From: an uncultured Lachnospiraceae bacterium
Lineage (GTDB): Bacteria; Bacillota; Clostridia; Lachnospirales; Lachnospiraceae
Length of the DNA: 27,604 bases
Assembly (NCBI GenBank): GCA_910579615.1
Contig: CAJTUA010000009.1
Coordinates: 1-27,604 of the forward strand
Reading direction: 5' to 3'
Part shown: positions 1-9,336 of the stretch, in pieces
Position numbering within the stretch: the first letter of the stretch is position 1
Layout: each line of letters starts with the position of its first letter
The notes under the pieces: generated by a model
Database searches by the model: none
Told to the model about the DNA's origin: nothing
What the model saw: only the letters and a program-made list of their open reading frames with translations
Made by a program: the position numbers and the translations under genes

Positions 1-342
1 TCCCGTGTAATGAATTACCTTACTTCATTACACCATAAGGCAAAATCGGCAAGGATTTTTTATCCGTTTCGCGAAAAAGTCATATTTCAAACATTTTATA
101 AAACCTTTCCATGAATTCCATTTGATTTTCCCAAACAGCCTCAAACAATATTAATTATCCAGGATTCCCGGATTCATCTATAAATACACGAGGTATTTTT
201 TCTGACATATCATTATCTTTGGCAGTAAATTTGAAACCAGGCAGGGAAATCTTTTCCTCCACTACTCACCGCATAGGGCGCGTACTGCAAGGCAGCTAAA
301 TTCCATGTGCATCTCTATGCATATTTTCACGCTTCTGTGCAT
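1..342. other. intergenic stretch, no gene seen
   Basis: I see no convincing gene here; the short open frames lack ribosome binding sites and have no recognisable protein features. The only clear structure is a perfect 10-bp inverted repeat at 5-14 and 24-33 (GTGTAATGAA with its complement, 9-nt loop). It could be the stem of a terminator for a gene outside the window, but no T-run follows it on either strand. The rest is AT-rich and featureless by eye. Confidence 0.5.
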
Positions 343-374
343 AAAAAAGGCAGGGAAATTCAATTTCCCCGCCT
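343..374 (-). terminator. Rho-independent terminator of the cohesin-like/Ig-like gene
   Basis: Read on the minus strand, AGGCGGGGAAATT pairs with AATTTCCCTGCCT (one mismatch) and is followed by TTTTTT. It lies about 100 bases past the stop codon at 471, the right place and direction to end the 471-1715 gene and possibly the whole M60 operon. Confidence 0.85.
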
Positions 375-470
375 CTTGGTGCTCCAAGGTCTTTCGACCA
401 GCCCAAATTCAACCGCTGTTGATTATTCTATGCTTATTTTTCTATACTTATTGCAAGTCTTCCTCCCCTG

Positions 471-1715
471 TTACGGCGCCTCCTTCACGACAACCCGGTA
501 AGTCCTCGGCTTTGTCGTGGCCTTATATTCCACAACCTTTCCGTCCTCATCGTAAGCCGCCCCTTCGGTCTGCACCGCCCATACCGTCAGTATTGCCTCC
601 CCGGCACCGACTGCGGTCACTTTCCCTTTCGTCTTCCCTACGGTGAACACATCCGGGTTGGAGGAAATAAAGCGCACGGCATCGGTAATCTGCTCCCTGC
701 CGCTCCAGACAACATTGCCGTCCGAATCTGCCCGCCACGTTCTTGTCTGGAATTCCTCCCCTACCGTAAGCGTTAAAAGCCTGGAAGCACTATATTCGCT
801 GATTCCGGTATCCACGGCGTTGCGCTTCACCGTTACCCGGCAAGTCCTCACCAATTTTTTCCCTGTCTTTTCGTTGGTAAACGTTGCCTTGATGCTTGTT
901 TTTCCGACACCGGCTGCCGTTACAAGCCCCTTGCGCTTTCCTACCGTGGCAACTTCCGGGTTCGTGGATGAAAACTCGACCGTATAGCCATCCTTATTCC
1001 ATACAACGGCATATCTGGAATTCCCGTAATTGCCCGTTGCGTCACCATCATAGTAAAGTCTGAGGCTGGAATAAACCTGCGGTCCCGTCGGAGTCGGCGT
1101 TGGTGTTGCCGTTGCTGTCGGCTCCGGCACTTCTGTCACCGTTGGCTCCGGGGTCGGCGTTGGGGTTGGTGTCGGAGTCAACGTTGGTACTGGCTGCCAT
1201 GGCGTGCTCGGCGTATAGGTCGGAACCGGAGTCGGCGTTGGTACTGCCTCTACCTTAAGCTCCCCGCCAGAAACATATTGGATGGAACCTGTAACCGCAC
1301 GCACGGTAACTGCCACACTGTTGCCATTCGCATCATATGCTTTCACTACACCCACCGAAACCGCTGTCACACCCTTTGCAAACAGCGGTTCTGTTCCTGC
1401 AATATAAACATTCAGCGTGCCGCTCGCCTGGTCATAGCGCGCCTCGCATACCTTTGCTACATTCTGTATTGCCTCAGTAAACTCAAATCCCACCGTTGCC
1501 GCGTTCCTGGCGGTTACGGACAGACTAAACTGCACGGAAGAGATTCCCTGTGCTGCCGCGCTCTGGGAAGTCAGAACCACCGCCCCGTTCCCGTCCGCCG
1601 AAACCCTAAAGTCAACCGTTTCCTCGGCAAATGTCCGGATTGGCAACAGCGTGGTAACAATAAGTGTTACTATCAATATTTTTACAATTATTTTTTTTAT
1701 GTCTATACTATTCAT
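471..1715 (-). CDS. secreted cohesin-like / Ig-like (Big_2) repeat protein
   Basis: This 414-residue protein has a signal peptide (about 1-30: basic start, long hydrophobic stretch, TFAEE cleavage region). Residues 33-155 form a beta-rich module whose pattern (segment NVYIAGTEPLF, later GSIQYVSGG) resembles cohesins. A Pro/Thr/Glu linker spans about 157-215. Two bacterial Ig-like repeats follow, each with a FSSTNPEVATVGK- or FISSNPDVFTVGK-type core and a GxVTAxGxG turn. There is no LPXTG motif or membrane anchor, so it is probably released or held non-covalently. It lies 138 bases downstream of the dockerin-bearing M60 gene on the same strand and is probably co-transcribed. The ribosome site GAGG lies 7 bases before the ATG. 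The cohesin call is a pattern judgement; the Ig-like call is firmer. A role as docking partner of the M60 protein is inference. Confidence 0.85.
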   Translation of the reverse strand: MNSIDIKKIIVKILIVTLIVTTLLPIRTFAEETVDFRVSADGNGAVVLTSQSAAAQGISSVQFSLSVTARNAATVGFEFTEAIQNVAKVCEARYDQASGTLNVYIAGTEPLFAKGVTAVSVGVVKAYDANGNSVAVTVRAVTGSIQYVSGGELKVEAVPTPTPVPTYTPSTPWQPVPTLTPTPTPTPTPEPTVTEVPEPTATATPTPTPTGPQVYSSLRLYYDGDATGNYGNSRYAVVWNKDGYTVEFSSTNPEVATVGKRKGLVTAAGVGKTSIKATFTNEKTGKKLVRTCRVTVKRNAVDTGISEYSASRLLTLTVGEEFQTRTWRADSDGNVVWSGREQITDAVRFISSNPDVFTVGKTKGKVTAVGAGEAILTVWAVQTEGAAYDEDGKVVEYKATTKPRTYRVVVKEAP

Positions 1716-1766
1716 GCCTATACCTCATACATATCGCAAGCCCTCTTACGCTATCATAGCGTTTTA

Positions 1767-1834
1767 GGACTCGCCCGGCCGGACAAATACTGCATTTTAA
1801 AGCATGATGTCCTGAAATAAAGCCGGGCGAATCC
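1767..1834 (-). other. long imperfect hairpin between the M60 gene and the Ig-like gene
   Basis: Arms 1767-1779 and 1822-1834 pair over 13 positions with one mismatch and are very GC-rich. Inner arms 1781-1785 (GGACA) and 1808-1812 (TGTCC), then TGC/GCA around a TTTAAA core, extend the fold to 68 nt. A second small hairpin (CGCTA-TGA-TAGCG, minus strand) follows toward the Ig-like gene. Neither strand has a T-run after the stem, so it is not a standard terminator. It may be an RNA-processing or stability element that lowers expression of the second gene. Confidence 0.6.
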
Positions 1835-1853
1835 ACCGCTGCTATCTTACATT

Positions 1854-4800
1854 TTAACGAACAATCTCAATTTCCGGCAAACTCTCCGGCACTACCTCAA
1901 ACAAGGAATCACTCACAAGCCTCTGACCCTCATTTGTCTGGGCATTGTTCACGCGGTAAAGCTCCGCCCGAACCTTTGTAACGCCCGTCAATGTTGCCTG
2001 TGCGTCCGGTTCCACCCAATAAATCCACGTACCGTTCCATACATTCGGAATATCGCCTGTATCCGGTATATCTGCAAGAATTATCTGCTGTACGCTGTTG
2101 GTTTCCCCTGTTGCGGAAGAACCTACGATATTGCCGTCCTGGTCGTAAAGGATTACTACATTGTAGGCAGGATTTCCCTTGTAGCTTCCCGTAAAGACAA
2201 CCGAGTCTTTCGGAATGAAGTCATTCTCCCCGTCGCCATACCGATAGTCTGCCGCCAGTCTGCCAATTGCCGCCGTACCTTCCTCGGCACGCCTGAAATC
2301 CACATTGTCGCCTGTCACGCCGAGCACATCCAGCTCCGCAATGGAAACAGTATTTCCTGACATTCCCTTCAGGAGCAGCTTCACAGCCGATGCTTCAAAG
2401 GTGCTCACGTACTGATTCTCCTCATTTGCAAAGTAAATCGTCTGTACCGTGTCGGCGCCAAAGCTTCCTTCTGCTACCGTCGTCCACGCATCACCGGAAA
2501 GCAGCTGAATCTCGTAGCTTCCCGTTGGCAGGCTGCTGCCTGCGGTATACTTAAATCCGGTAACCTCAGCCGTTTTGTTAAATTCCAGAACAATCTCTGC
2601 ATTCGCGCCCACACCCGCCTCATAAACGGTAGCGACATCATGGTCAATCAGCTTCTCACGGCTCTTTGGTGTCTCCACTGCATTCTCCTGGTCCGTATCA
2701 TAAATCACATCCGAAGTGCTTCCGGTCGTCTCCTGTGTCTCGCCTTCTACCGTCAAATCCTTCGTGGCAACGGTGAAAAAGCTCTTGTCAAGGCTGCCGT
2801 CATGCTCGATTTTCATCGGCTCAAGCACCTTAGCGGCCGAACGGTTCAGATATTTGTCAATCACGGCAACCTCATACCAAACCATACGGTTGTTGATGGT
2901 AGAAACCGTATCCGTAAAGGTGTTTCCTGTCACAAAGCCAACCGTCTGCTTGTATGTCTTACCGCCGGAAACCATGCATCTTGTAATTTCAAAACCAAGG
3001 ACATCCTCTGCCGGGATTGTCTGCGCACCAAGCGTAAAATCAACCTGGTTCGCCGCATTCGGGTTAATGACCGCCGTCGTCGAATCACTTACAGCCACTG
3101 TCGTGCCTGCTGTGTCCAGGCTGCTGCCCTTACCCGTCAGGGCATAAACCCTCGCATCATCGCTTGCATAATAAATCGCCCTTGTTTCCTTCGGGAATTG
3201 TTCTGCATAGGCAATCGTGCCCTCATCCGGTGTCATGCCCCAGCGCTCAAAGAATTCCAGTATATTCTTTTCTGCTGCCGCACAGGCCAGACGCATCAGC
3301 ACCTGGTCCGTTCCGCCCGAAAGTGTCAGCGCAACGCCGTTCGTCGCCGCGGTCGGCGCCTTTGCAGGTGTTCTCGCATAAGTATCCACCCGCGCGAAGA
3401 ACAGGTTGGCAAGCTGTTCCTTGTAATCTGTGTAAGTCTTATAGTTATAGCCCTTATCGTAGGCAAGGTGGAGCTGCCAGTACATCGCAAGCTGTGTAAA
3501 CACATTGGATGCCCTACCCTTTGTGCCGGAAGTCACCTTCTTGTAAACATTGTCATACAAAAAACGAACGGAATCGTTTGTATCCTTTGCCTGTGCCAGA
3601 ACAGCAAAATAATTGTTTGTAATTTCCGCAATTGCATAGGCTCCCTGGTTGATGTTATGCCCGATTTCATGCGCAATGCCCCAACCGAAATAACGCCCGC
3701 TTTCGTATCTGCCCTCTGCGTCCGAAACAACCGGCACAGCGGTCATCATGCCCGGCGCGGAACCCCACTCGATGCCGATATGGTTGCCTGCCGCATACAT
3801 GAACGCACCCGAGAACATTCTCTGATAGCGGATATTCAAATGTGCTTTTGGTATCTGGTCAACCGCATCGGCTGCATTCGCATTCAGACCCTTATGCTGA
3901 TAGAACAGATACATCATATCCTCCATCGCGTCAAGGGAATTCAGAATCCTTGCCGCCTTCTCCTGCAGCGTGCCGCTTCCTGCACCGGAGAGAATCTGCG
4001 CCGCCGGAAGGGAGAACATCATCGTGTCAAGTAAAATATCAGAAGCACCAAGGATACAATTCGTTGCATCATACGCCTGGCTGTTTAAGTAACTGCTCTC
4101 GGAAGTCGCATGGAACCGGTTGTGGTTTCCTTCCATCGCCTTCACATAAGCATCCAGTTCATTCAGATAAGCGGTCACACGCGCAATCCTCTCGCTTTCG
4201 TCCGTCACCTGATACAGATCAAGCCTCGGCACTGCTACGCCGCCGCTGACGCGCACTGCATAGCGCACGGCATTGGCCGTTCCCGTATATTGAATGTACA
4301 GCGCGCCGCCATTTTCCTGTTCGGCAAGCGTTCCGATTCTTGGAAGTGTCACAATATTCGCGCCCACCTGCAGTCTTTGCGAAACCGTACTTGCCACCGC
4401 ATTGGCCTCCGAATGGTACTGCGTAGCCACCAGAACCAAATCAGCCGCATCACCCGTGCTCTTTGTGTCGCTTCCTATGTAAATTGTAATCTGCTCGCCG
4501 GCTCCCGCCGTCACACCAAGCGGCTGCCATGCATTCAGTCCGCCAAATCCGTGGCCCACGTCATTTGATGTAATGCCGGTATGAACCTCGATGGAATCCA
4601 GCAGCGCCGCATCATTCAAAATATCCTCTGCCGTCTTTAACTCGCGTTCCAGCGACTCGCGCTCCGGATTGTATTCCCCGCTGACCTCGTCAATCTCATT
4701 GATCTTCGCGCGTAGCGTGTTGATGGTCGTCTGGGTCACATCCGCGCGCAGCACCGTGTGCAGATCGTCTGCATAGAGGTTCATAATCTCCTCTTTCAGT

Positions 4801-7133
4801 GTGTCGTAATGGTAGAAATAAATTTCTGCAATGCGTATTGTCCCTCCATCTGCCAGATAGCGCCCAAATCCAATCTGTATTTTCTTTGCCTCGACTGGCT
4901 GCGCGAATTTTATCAGGCGGTAGGAACGTCCCTCTGCGTCCTGCCTTGTCTGTACGGAAACGCCGGAAAGGTCGTGTGACACATTGTCCTCTCCCCAGTA
5001 GCGTACATGTGTGTAGGTAAAATCATATCCTGTATAGCAGTACAGCGCAATCGTATCCATTTTGTACGCCTGGTCAAACTCATAAGTCAGTCCGACACCG
5101 GAGGCCATCGAATTATAACCGCCCTCATCCCATCCTGCTGTCTGGTAGTAGGAGGCCGGATTGTTGTCTACCGTTGCCCATGCGGATGTGGTCTGTCCCT
5201 GGTCAAGAGGGCTGTTTGCTACCGAGCACGCCGCGCGTCTTGCCGCGCTGACAATGTGCGCGGCCTTCTCCCCCGCGCTCCCTGTGTTTATCAGATGGTA
5301 GCGCGGAACAACCGGAGCCTGCAAATCGGTCGTCTTCGCCGATGCGGTAAGCGATGGTGCGCTCTCCCCAAATTCATTCACACCCGTCACATAAACGGTA
5401 TATTCCGTCAGGTCCCTCAGGCCCGTAATCGTATAACTTGTGGCCGTCAGCCCCCGGATGACCTGATAGCTTCCCGACGCGCTTTGCTTGTAGTACAGAT
5501 TATATGTAAGCGTGTCCTTCATCTGCTTCCAGGAAACCGTGATGCTCTGATAATTGCCCACCGCGGATACGTTATCCGGCTTATCTGGGCGCTTGGTTGG
5601 CTTCGGGGTCGCGCTCACCGCACCACAATAACCACTGCGCCATGTACCGTTCACGGACTGGACGCTCACCGTATATTCCGTATAATTTTTCAGGCTTTTT
5701 CCGCCAAAGCTTGAGAGCACAACGGAATTCCCGGTCACCAGCATGGTTTCCTTTAGGTCTTTCTGCTCCACCAGGACTTCGTAGCCTGTGATATTCACAC
5801 AAGGATCCCATGAAAGCTCGATTTTCTCGCTTCCTGCTACCGCGCGCAGATTCTGCGGAATATCCATGTCCGGCTCCGGAATCCTGTCTTCCATGCCGTT
5901 GGCAAACTCTACTTTTGAAATTTCCGCAAGGTTGTTGTTATTCAACATCCCCGTGATGGTCAGTGTCACCTTCTTCACGGCAATCTGGGAACCTAAATAA
6001 ACGCGGATATTTCCGCTTCCGTCCCGCTCTGTTCTGACCTGCGAATCGTTCAGGAGATAGGAAATCCCATAATTTACCGGAATCTCCTTCTTACTCTCCG
6101 TTCCATTTTCATCCTGATATTCAACGAGAATCACCGCATCCTTAATTACATCGTTCCCCGCAGTCTCAATCAGGATGCCATCCGCCATCACTGCTTTCTG
6201 TCCAGAAGCAGAACCTTCCGTAAAGTCAAACTCCACGGAAACAGGATTGGTGCCAGAAATCTCCCCGCCGAATGCCGGCGCCAGGGAAACGGAAGAATTT
6301 CCCTTTAAAAGCTCAGCAATTTCCCCGCTTTCTACACGGGTGTTTTCCCCGGCTTTCACGTCGATGACCGATGCCGGAACGAAGGTTTCCGGTCTTGCCG
6401 CAGTATCGCGGGTCTGGTTGTAGCCCTTTGTGAAGTATTCCAAATCCACAAGGTCAACCACGCCGTCGCCGTTTAAGTCCAAAGTGCCGCCCGTTATGTT
6501 CCCTGATGTCCTGGAGGAATTTGTATTTTGGTCCACCGCGTCCACCAATGCCTTCCGGTCAGCCTCCCCAATGGTTCCGTCACCGTCCACATCGCCAATC
6601 AGCAAAACACCCGGATGCGCGTCCCCTTCCTCATAGGAGAACCCACCCAAAAATCCGGTGGTCAGGTTGATGGCACAGCCCTGCTCGCCCACGGTTATGT
6701 TCTGTTCAAATTTTGCAAAACCCTGCGCGGATAATGTCAGCACATAATCTCCCTGCACCACACCTTCAAAGTGAACTTTCTTTGTCTGCACGGAAGCGGC
6801 GTCAAGCCGGAGAGTCTCTGTAAGGTGCGTCTGCGCGCCAGCAAGCGTTACGGTAAATTCCGTAGCGCTGTGCAAAAACAAAGCCGACGTAACTGATACA
6901 TCCACCTGGCCGGTTACCCCAACGGTACTTCCTGGCGTATCCGGTGCCAAAAGCAGTGCCATGGCACTTGTCAATGCAGCTTCCTTCCTGTTTGCAGCAC
7001 TCCCGTCGGATACCGGAGCGCCAAACGGTGCCAGACCGTCGTCAGCCCGTACCGGGCTTACGCAAAAACCTGTCTGGAAGGCAAGGGCAGCTGCCAGAAA
7101 AAGTGCCGTTGTCTTTCCTGTTTTCTTTCTCAT
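1854..7133 (-). CDS. secreted M60-family (enhancin/mucinase-like) metallopeptidase with dockerin, FN3 and discoidin domains
   Basis: This 1759-residue protein has a signal peptide (about 1-31, cleavage near VRADDG). Two calcium-loop repeats at about 180-240 (DVDGDGTIGEAD and DLNGDGVVDLVD) form a type I dockerin-like unit. Two fibronectin III domains lie near 423-508 and 515-601, and a discoidin (F5/8C)-like domain near 628-775. The M60 catalytic region carries HEIGH at 1155-1159 with Glu1170, matching HExxH-x(8-28)-E. A second discoidin-like domain lies near 1490-1610. M60 enzymes cleave O-glycoproteins such as mucins, so an extracellular mucinase is the likely role. I chose the second ATG (7131-7133) because the AGAGG site lies 7 bases before it but only about 1 base before the upstream ATG at 7139. 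A dockerin near the N-terminus is less usual than a C-terminal one. No wall anchor is seen, so surface retention probably relies on a cohesin partner. Confidence 0.93.
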   Translation of the reverse strand: MRKKTGKTTALFLAAALAFQTGFCVSPVRADDGLAPFGAPVSDGSAANRKEAALTSAMALLLAPDTPGSTVGVTGQVDVSVTSALFLHSATEFTVTLAGAQTHLTETLRLDAASVQTKKVHFEGVVQGDYVLTLSAQGFAKFEQNITVGEQGCAINLTTGFLGGFSYEEGDAHPGVLLIGDVDGDGTIGEADRKALVDAVDQNTNSSRTSGNITGGTLDLNGDGVVDLVDLEYFTKGYNQTRDTAARPETFVPASVIDVKAGENTRVESGEIAELLKGNSSVSLAPAFGGEISGTNPVSVEFDFTEGSASGQKAVMADGILIETAGNDVIKDAVILVEYQDENGTESKKEIPVNYGISYLLNDSQVRTERDGSGNIRVYLGSQIAVKKVTLTITGMLNNNNLAEISKVEFANGMEDRIPEPDMDIPQNLRAVAGSEKIELSWDPCVNITGYEVLVEQKDLKETMLVTGNSVVLSSFGGKSLKNYTEYTVSVQSVNGTWRSGYCGAVSATPKPTKRPDKPDNVSAVGNYQSITVSWKQMKDTLTYNLYYKQSASGSYQVIRGLTATSYTITGLRDLTEYTVYVTGVNEFGESAPSLTASAKTTDLQAPVVPRYHLINTGSAGEKAAHIVSAARRAACSVANSPLDQGQTTSAWATVDNNPASYYQTAGWDEGGYNSMASGVGLTYEFDQAYKMDTIALYCYTGYDFTYTHVRYWGEDNVSHDLSGVSVQTRQDAEGRSYRLIKFAQPVEAKKIQIGFGRYLADGGTIRIAEIYFYHYDTLKEEIMNLYADDLHTVLRADVTQTTINTLRAKINEIDEVSGEYNPERESLERELKTAEDILNDAALLDSIEVHTGITSNDVGHGFGGLNAWQPLGVTAGAGEQITIYIGSDTKSTGDAADLVLVATQYHSEANAVASTVSQRLQVGANIVTLPRIGTLAEQENGGALYIQYTGTANAVRYAVRVSGGVAVPRLDLYQVTDESERIARVTAYLNELDAYVKAMEGNHNRFHATSESSYLNSQAYDATNCILGASDILLDTMMFSLPAAQILSGAGSGTLQEKAARILNSLDAMEDMMYLFYQHKGLNANAADAVDQIPKAHLNIRYQRMFSGAFMYAAGNHIGIEWGSAPGMMTAVPVVSDAEGRYESGRYFGWGIAHEIGHNINQGAYAIAEITNNYFAVLAQAKDTNDSVRFLYDNVYKKVTSGTKGRASNVFTQLAMYWQLHLAYDKGYNYKTYTDYKEQLANLFFARVDTYARTPAKAPTAATNGVALTLSGGTDQVLMRLACAAAEKNILEFFERWGMTPDEGTIAYAEQFPKETRAIYYASDDARVYALTGKGSSLDTAGTTVAVSDSTTAVINPNAANQVDFTLGAQTIPAEDVLGFEITRCMVSGGKTYKQTVGFVTGNTFTDTVSTINNRMVWYEVAVIDKYLNRSAAKVLEPMKIEHDGSLDKSFFTVATKDLTVEGETQETTGSTSDVIYDTDQENAVETPKSREKLIDHDVATVYEAGVGANAEIVLEFNKTAEVTGFKYTAGSSLPTGSYEIQLLSGDAWTTVAEGSFGADTVQTIYFANEENQYVSTFEASAVKLLLKGMSGNTVSIAELDVLGVTGDNVDFRRAEEGTAAIGRLAADYRYGDGENDFIPKDSVVFTGSYKGNPAYNVVILYDQDGNIVGSSATGETNSVQQIILADIPDTGDIPNVWNGTWIYWVEPDAQATLTGVTKVRAELYRVNNAQTNEGQRLVSDSLFEVVPESLPEIEIVR

Positions 7134-7233
7134 GTCCATACCTCTTTCCTAAAAAAATTGCAAAAAGCATAAACTTATACCGAAAAAGTGCAAAAATCTG
7201 CACATTTTCCTGAAATTTAGTATCCGTGGCAAT

Positions 7234-7262
7234 ATTATACATCGAAAGGGATTTCTATGCAA
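7234..7262 (-). promoter_or_regulatory. sigma-A promoter of the M60 gene
   Basis: On the minus strand, TTGCAT (7257-7262) and TATAAT (7234-7239) are separated by exactly 17 bases. The implied leader is about 95 bases and contains a small hairpin (GTGCA...TGCAC). Confidence 0.75.
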
Positions 7263-7328
7263 CCACAAAATATAATTTCCTTCCAAATCTCTTTGCAAAG
7301 CGATTTTCCTATGCTAACCGCCAAAAGA

Positions 7329-7424
7329 GGGCTGTCACACGAAGAAAAATATATACAGGATATAGATGCAATTGAATGCATAAAAACCATATCTTTTATG
7401 TTTATTGCTTCGTGCAGCAGCCCC
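7329..7424 (-). other. interrupted inverted repeat downstream of the DUF5662 gene
   Basis: Arms 7329-7344 (GGGCTG...CACGAAG) and 7408-7423 (CTTCGTG...CAGCCC) pair in two blocks separated by a mismatched triplet. The roughly 63-base loop contains its own short palindromes (ATGCA/TGCAT). On the minus strand it starts right after the DUF5662 stop codon and is followed by CTCTTTT, so it may be an elaborate terminator. On the plus strand it is followed by CTTTTTC, so it could act in both directions. Confidence 0.45.
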
Positions 7425-7428
7425 TTTT

Positions 7429-8001
7429 TCATGTTTTTTCCCAGGGCATCTTCACATGCCCTTTCTTCCACGCACGGATATAAGCAAAGGTTCTTGCCTC
7501 ACCGCGCCTTGCAAGCATTTTAAGCAGGTACTCAAGCTGCCTTGAGGTTTCCGGGTGTATCATACCATTTTCCAGGCGCCGCTTTTTCCCATTGCTGAAA
7601 TAATTCAACGGGCTTCCATCGGTATACGCATTGCCCTGATAGATTTTGCCCGCTGCCACGCGGTCACAAAACATCTCAATGACATAGCGCCTTGGCATCT
7701 TCACAGGCGAGAGCTCTTTCGTCCTGGGATTGTAATCTGTCCAGTATTCGAAATGGTGACGGTTACGCCCTTTGTGGTGCATCCAGGCTTTCGAATAGCC
7801 GTAGGCCTCCCGCTCACTCTCGTTTGGGCTTCGGCTGCCCTGGTAATATTTCGCCCCGACAATAAACTCTGCGGGCAGATATTTTGACAAATCATGGAAC
7901 AGCCCCTGAAACCCGATTCCCGCTTTAAAACAATGGCGGATGACCTGGTGCCTGTGCTTTGTGATTGTTTTATAATGCTTTATAAAATGATATTTTTCCA
8001 C
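7429..8001 (-). CDS. DUF5662 family protein
   Basis: This 190-residue soluble protein is rich in His, Tyr and Arg, with the motifs FHDLSKY near residue 36, WMHHKGRNRHHFEYW near 73-87 and PRRYVIEMFCDR near 103-114. I recognise these as typical of the DUF5662 family, common in clostridia and without an established function. The repeated His/Asp motifs would suit metal binding or an HD-like fold, but that is inference. Translation starts at a GTG (7999-8001) with AGAGG 6 bases before it. It begins 57 bases after the serS stop on the same strand, so it is probably co-transcribed with serS under the T-box. Confidence 0.85.
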   Translation of the reverse strand: MEKYHFIKHYKTITKHRHQVIRHCFKAGIGFQGLFHDLSKYLPAEFIVGAKYYQGSRSPNESEREAYGYSKAWMHHKGRNRHHFEYWTDYNPRTKELSPVKMPRRYVIEMFCDRVAAGKIYQGNAYTDGSPLNYFSNGKKRRLENGMIHPETSRQLEYLLKMLARRGEARTFAYIRAWKKGHVKMPWEKT

Positions 8002-8058
8002 AAATGCCTCTCAATCTTTCCATGGAGGGATTTTCCCTGCAAACCTTCTGTCTCATTT

Positions 8059-9336
8059 TTATACAATCTGCTCCATCCCCCCCATATACGGCTGCAATGC
8101 CTTTGGAATGCGCACACTCCCGTCCGCCTGTAAATTGTTCTCAAGGAATGCTATCAGCATGCGCGGCGGTGCCACCACCGTATTATTCAAGGTGTGTGCA
8201 AAATATTTCCCGCCTTCGCCGACCACGCGAATCTTAAGGCGGCGCGCCTGCGCATCACCAAGGTTCGAGCAGCTGCCGACCTCAAAATACTTCTTCTGTC
8301 TCGGCGACCACGCCTCAACATCGATGGACTTTACCTTCAAATCCGCCAAGTCTCCCGAGCAGCATTCCAACGTGCGCACCGGAATATCGAGCGAGCGGAA
8401 GAAATCAACCGTATTCTGCCAGAGCTTGTCAAACCACATTGGGGATTCCTCCGGTTTGCAGACCACAATCATCTCCTGCTTCTCGAACTGGTGGATGCGG
8501 TACACTCCCCGCTCCTCGATGCCGTGCGCTCCCTTTTCCTTGCGGAAACATGGCGAATAGCTCGTCAGCGTGTACGGGAGCTTCTCCTCCGGCAAAATCT
8601 GGTCAATGAATTTTCCAATCATGGAGTGCTCACTTGTACCAATCAGGTATAAGTCTTCCCCCTCAATCTTGTACATCATCGCATCCATTTCCGCAAAACT
8701 CATCACGCCGGTCACAACGTCGCTGCGAATCATAAACGGCGGCACACAGTAGGTAAATCCCCGTCCAATCATAAAATCGCGCGCATACGAAATCACCGCG
8801 GAATGCAGCCTTGCAATGTCACCCATCAGATAATAAAAGCCATTGCCCGCCACCCGGCGCGCCGCGTCCAAATCAAGCCCGCCAAAGCGCTCCATGATTT
8901 GCGCATGGTACGGAATCTCAAAATCCGGAACAACCGGCTCGCCATATTTGCACACCTCGACATTCTCGGAATCATCCTTGCCAATCGGCACACTCGGGTC
9001 AATGATGTTCGGGATTGTCAGCATAATCTTCCTGATTTTCTCCTCAAACTCCGCTTCCTTTGCCTCAAGCTCCGCAAGGCGCGCAGACTGCTCATTTACT
9101 TGTTTTTTTACTTCCTCCGCCTCATCCTTTTTCCCCTGCCCCATCAGGGCACCAATCTGCTTGGAAAGCTTGTTGCGGTTTGCACGCAGATTGTCCGCCT
9201 GCTGCTTTGCGTCGCGGTTGTCGGCATCAAGCGCAATCACCTCATCGACAAGTGGAAGCTTTGCATCCTGGAATTTGTTGCGGATATTCTGCTTCACGAT
9301 TTCCGGGTTCTCCCGGACAAATTTTAAATCCAACAT
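8059..9336 (-). CDS. serS: seryl-tRNA synthetase
   Basis: This enzyme charges tRNA-Ser with serine using ATP, in the cytoplasm. The 425-residue length is typical. The N-terminal part (about 1-105) is the charged coiled-coil arm that grips the long variable arm of tRNA-Ser. The class II catalytic core follows: motif 2 region FRKEKGAHGIEERGVYRIHQF, then CCSGDLAD, EVGSCSNLGDAQARR and the motif 3 region NNTVVAPPRMLIAFLEN. Two ATGs are adjacent (9337-9339 and 9334-9336). I chose the second because the family starts MLDLKFVRENPE and AGAGG then lies 6 rather than 3 bases away; the difference is one residue. It is preceded by a serine T-box leader and followed by the DUF5662 gene. Confidence 0.98.
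   Translation of the reverse strand: MLDLKFVRENPEIVKQNIRNKFQDAKLPLVDEVIALDADNRDAKQQADNLRANRNKLSKQIGALMGQGKKDEAEEVKKQVNEQSARLAELEAKEAEFEEKIRKIMLTIPNIIDPSVPIGKDDSENVEVCKYGEPVVPDFEIPYHAQIMERFGGLDLDAARRVAGNGFYYLMGDIARLHSAVISYARDFMIGRGFTYCVPPFMIRSDVVTGVMSFAEMDAMMYKIEGEDLYLIGTSEHSMIGKFIDQILPEEKLPYTLTSYSPCFRKEKGAHGIEERGVYRIHQFEKQEMIVVCKPEESPMWFDKLWQNTVDFFRSLDIPVRTLECCSGDLADLKVKSIDVEAWSPRQKKYFEVGSCSNLGDAQARRLKIRVVGEGGKYFAHTLNNTVVAPPRMLIAFLENNLQADGSVRIPKALQPYMGGMEQIV

Noticed and set aside
1080..1250. possible CRISPR-like or tandem DNA repeat
   Set aside because: The repetition is in-frame Pro/Thr codons of a linker, with no spacer-repeat regularity.
2640..4034. 464-codon plus-strand open frame
   Set aside because: It is antisense to the M60 catalytic region, has no ribosome site and has Cys/Arg/His-rich composition typical of a shadow frame.
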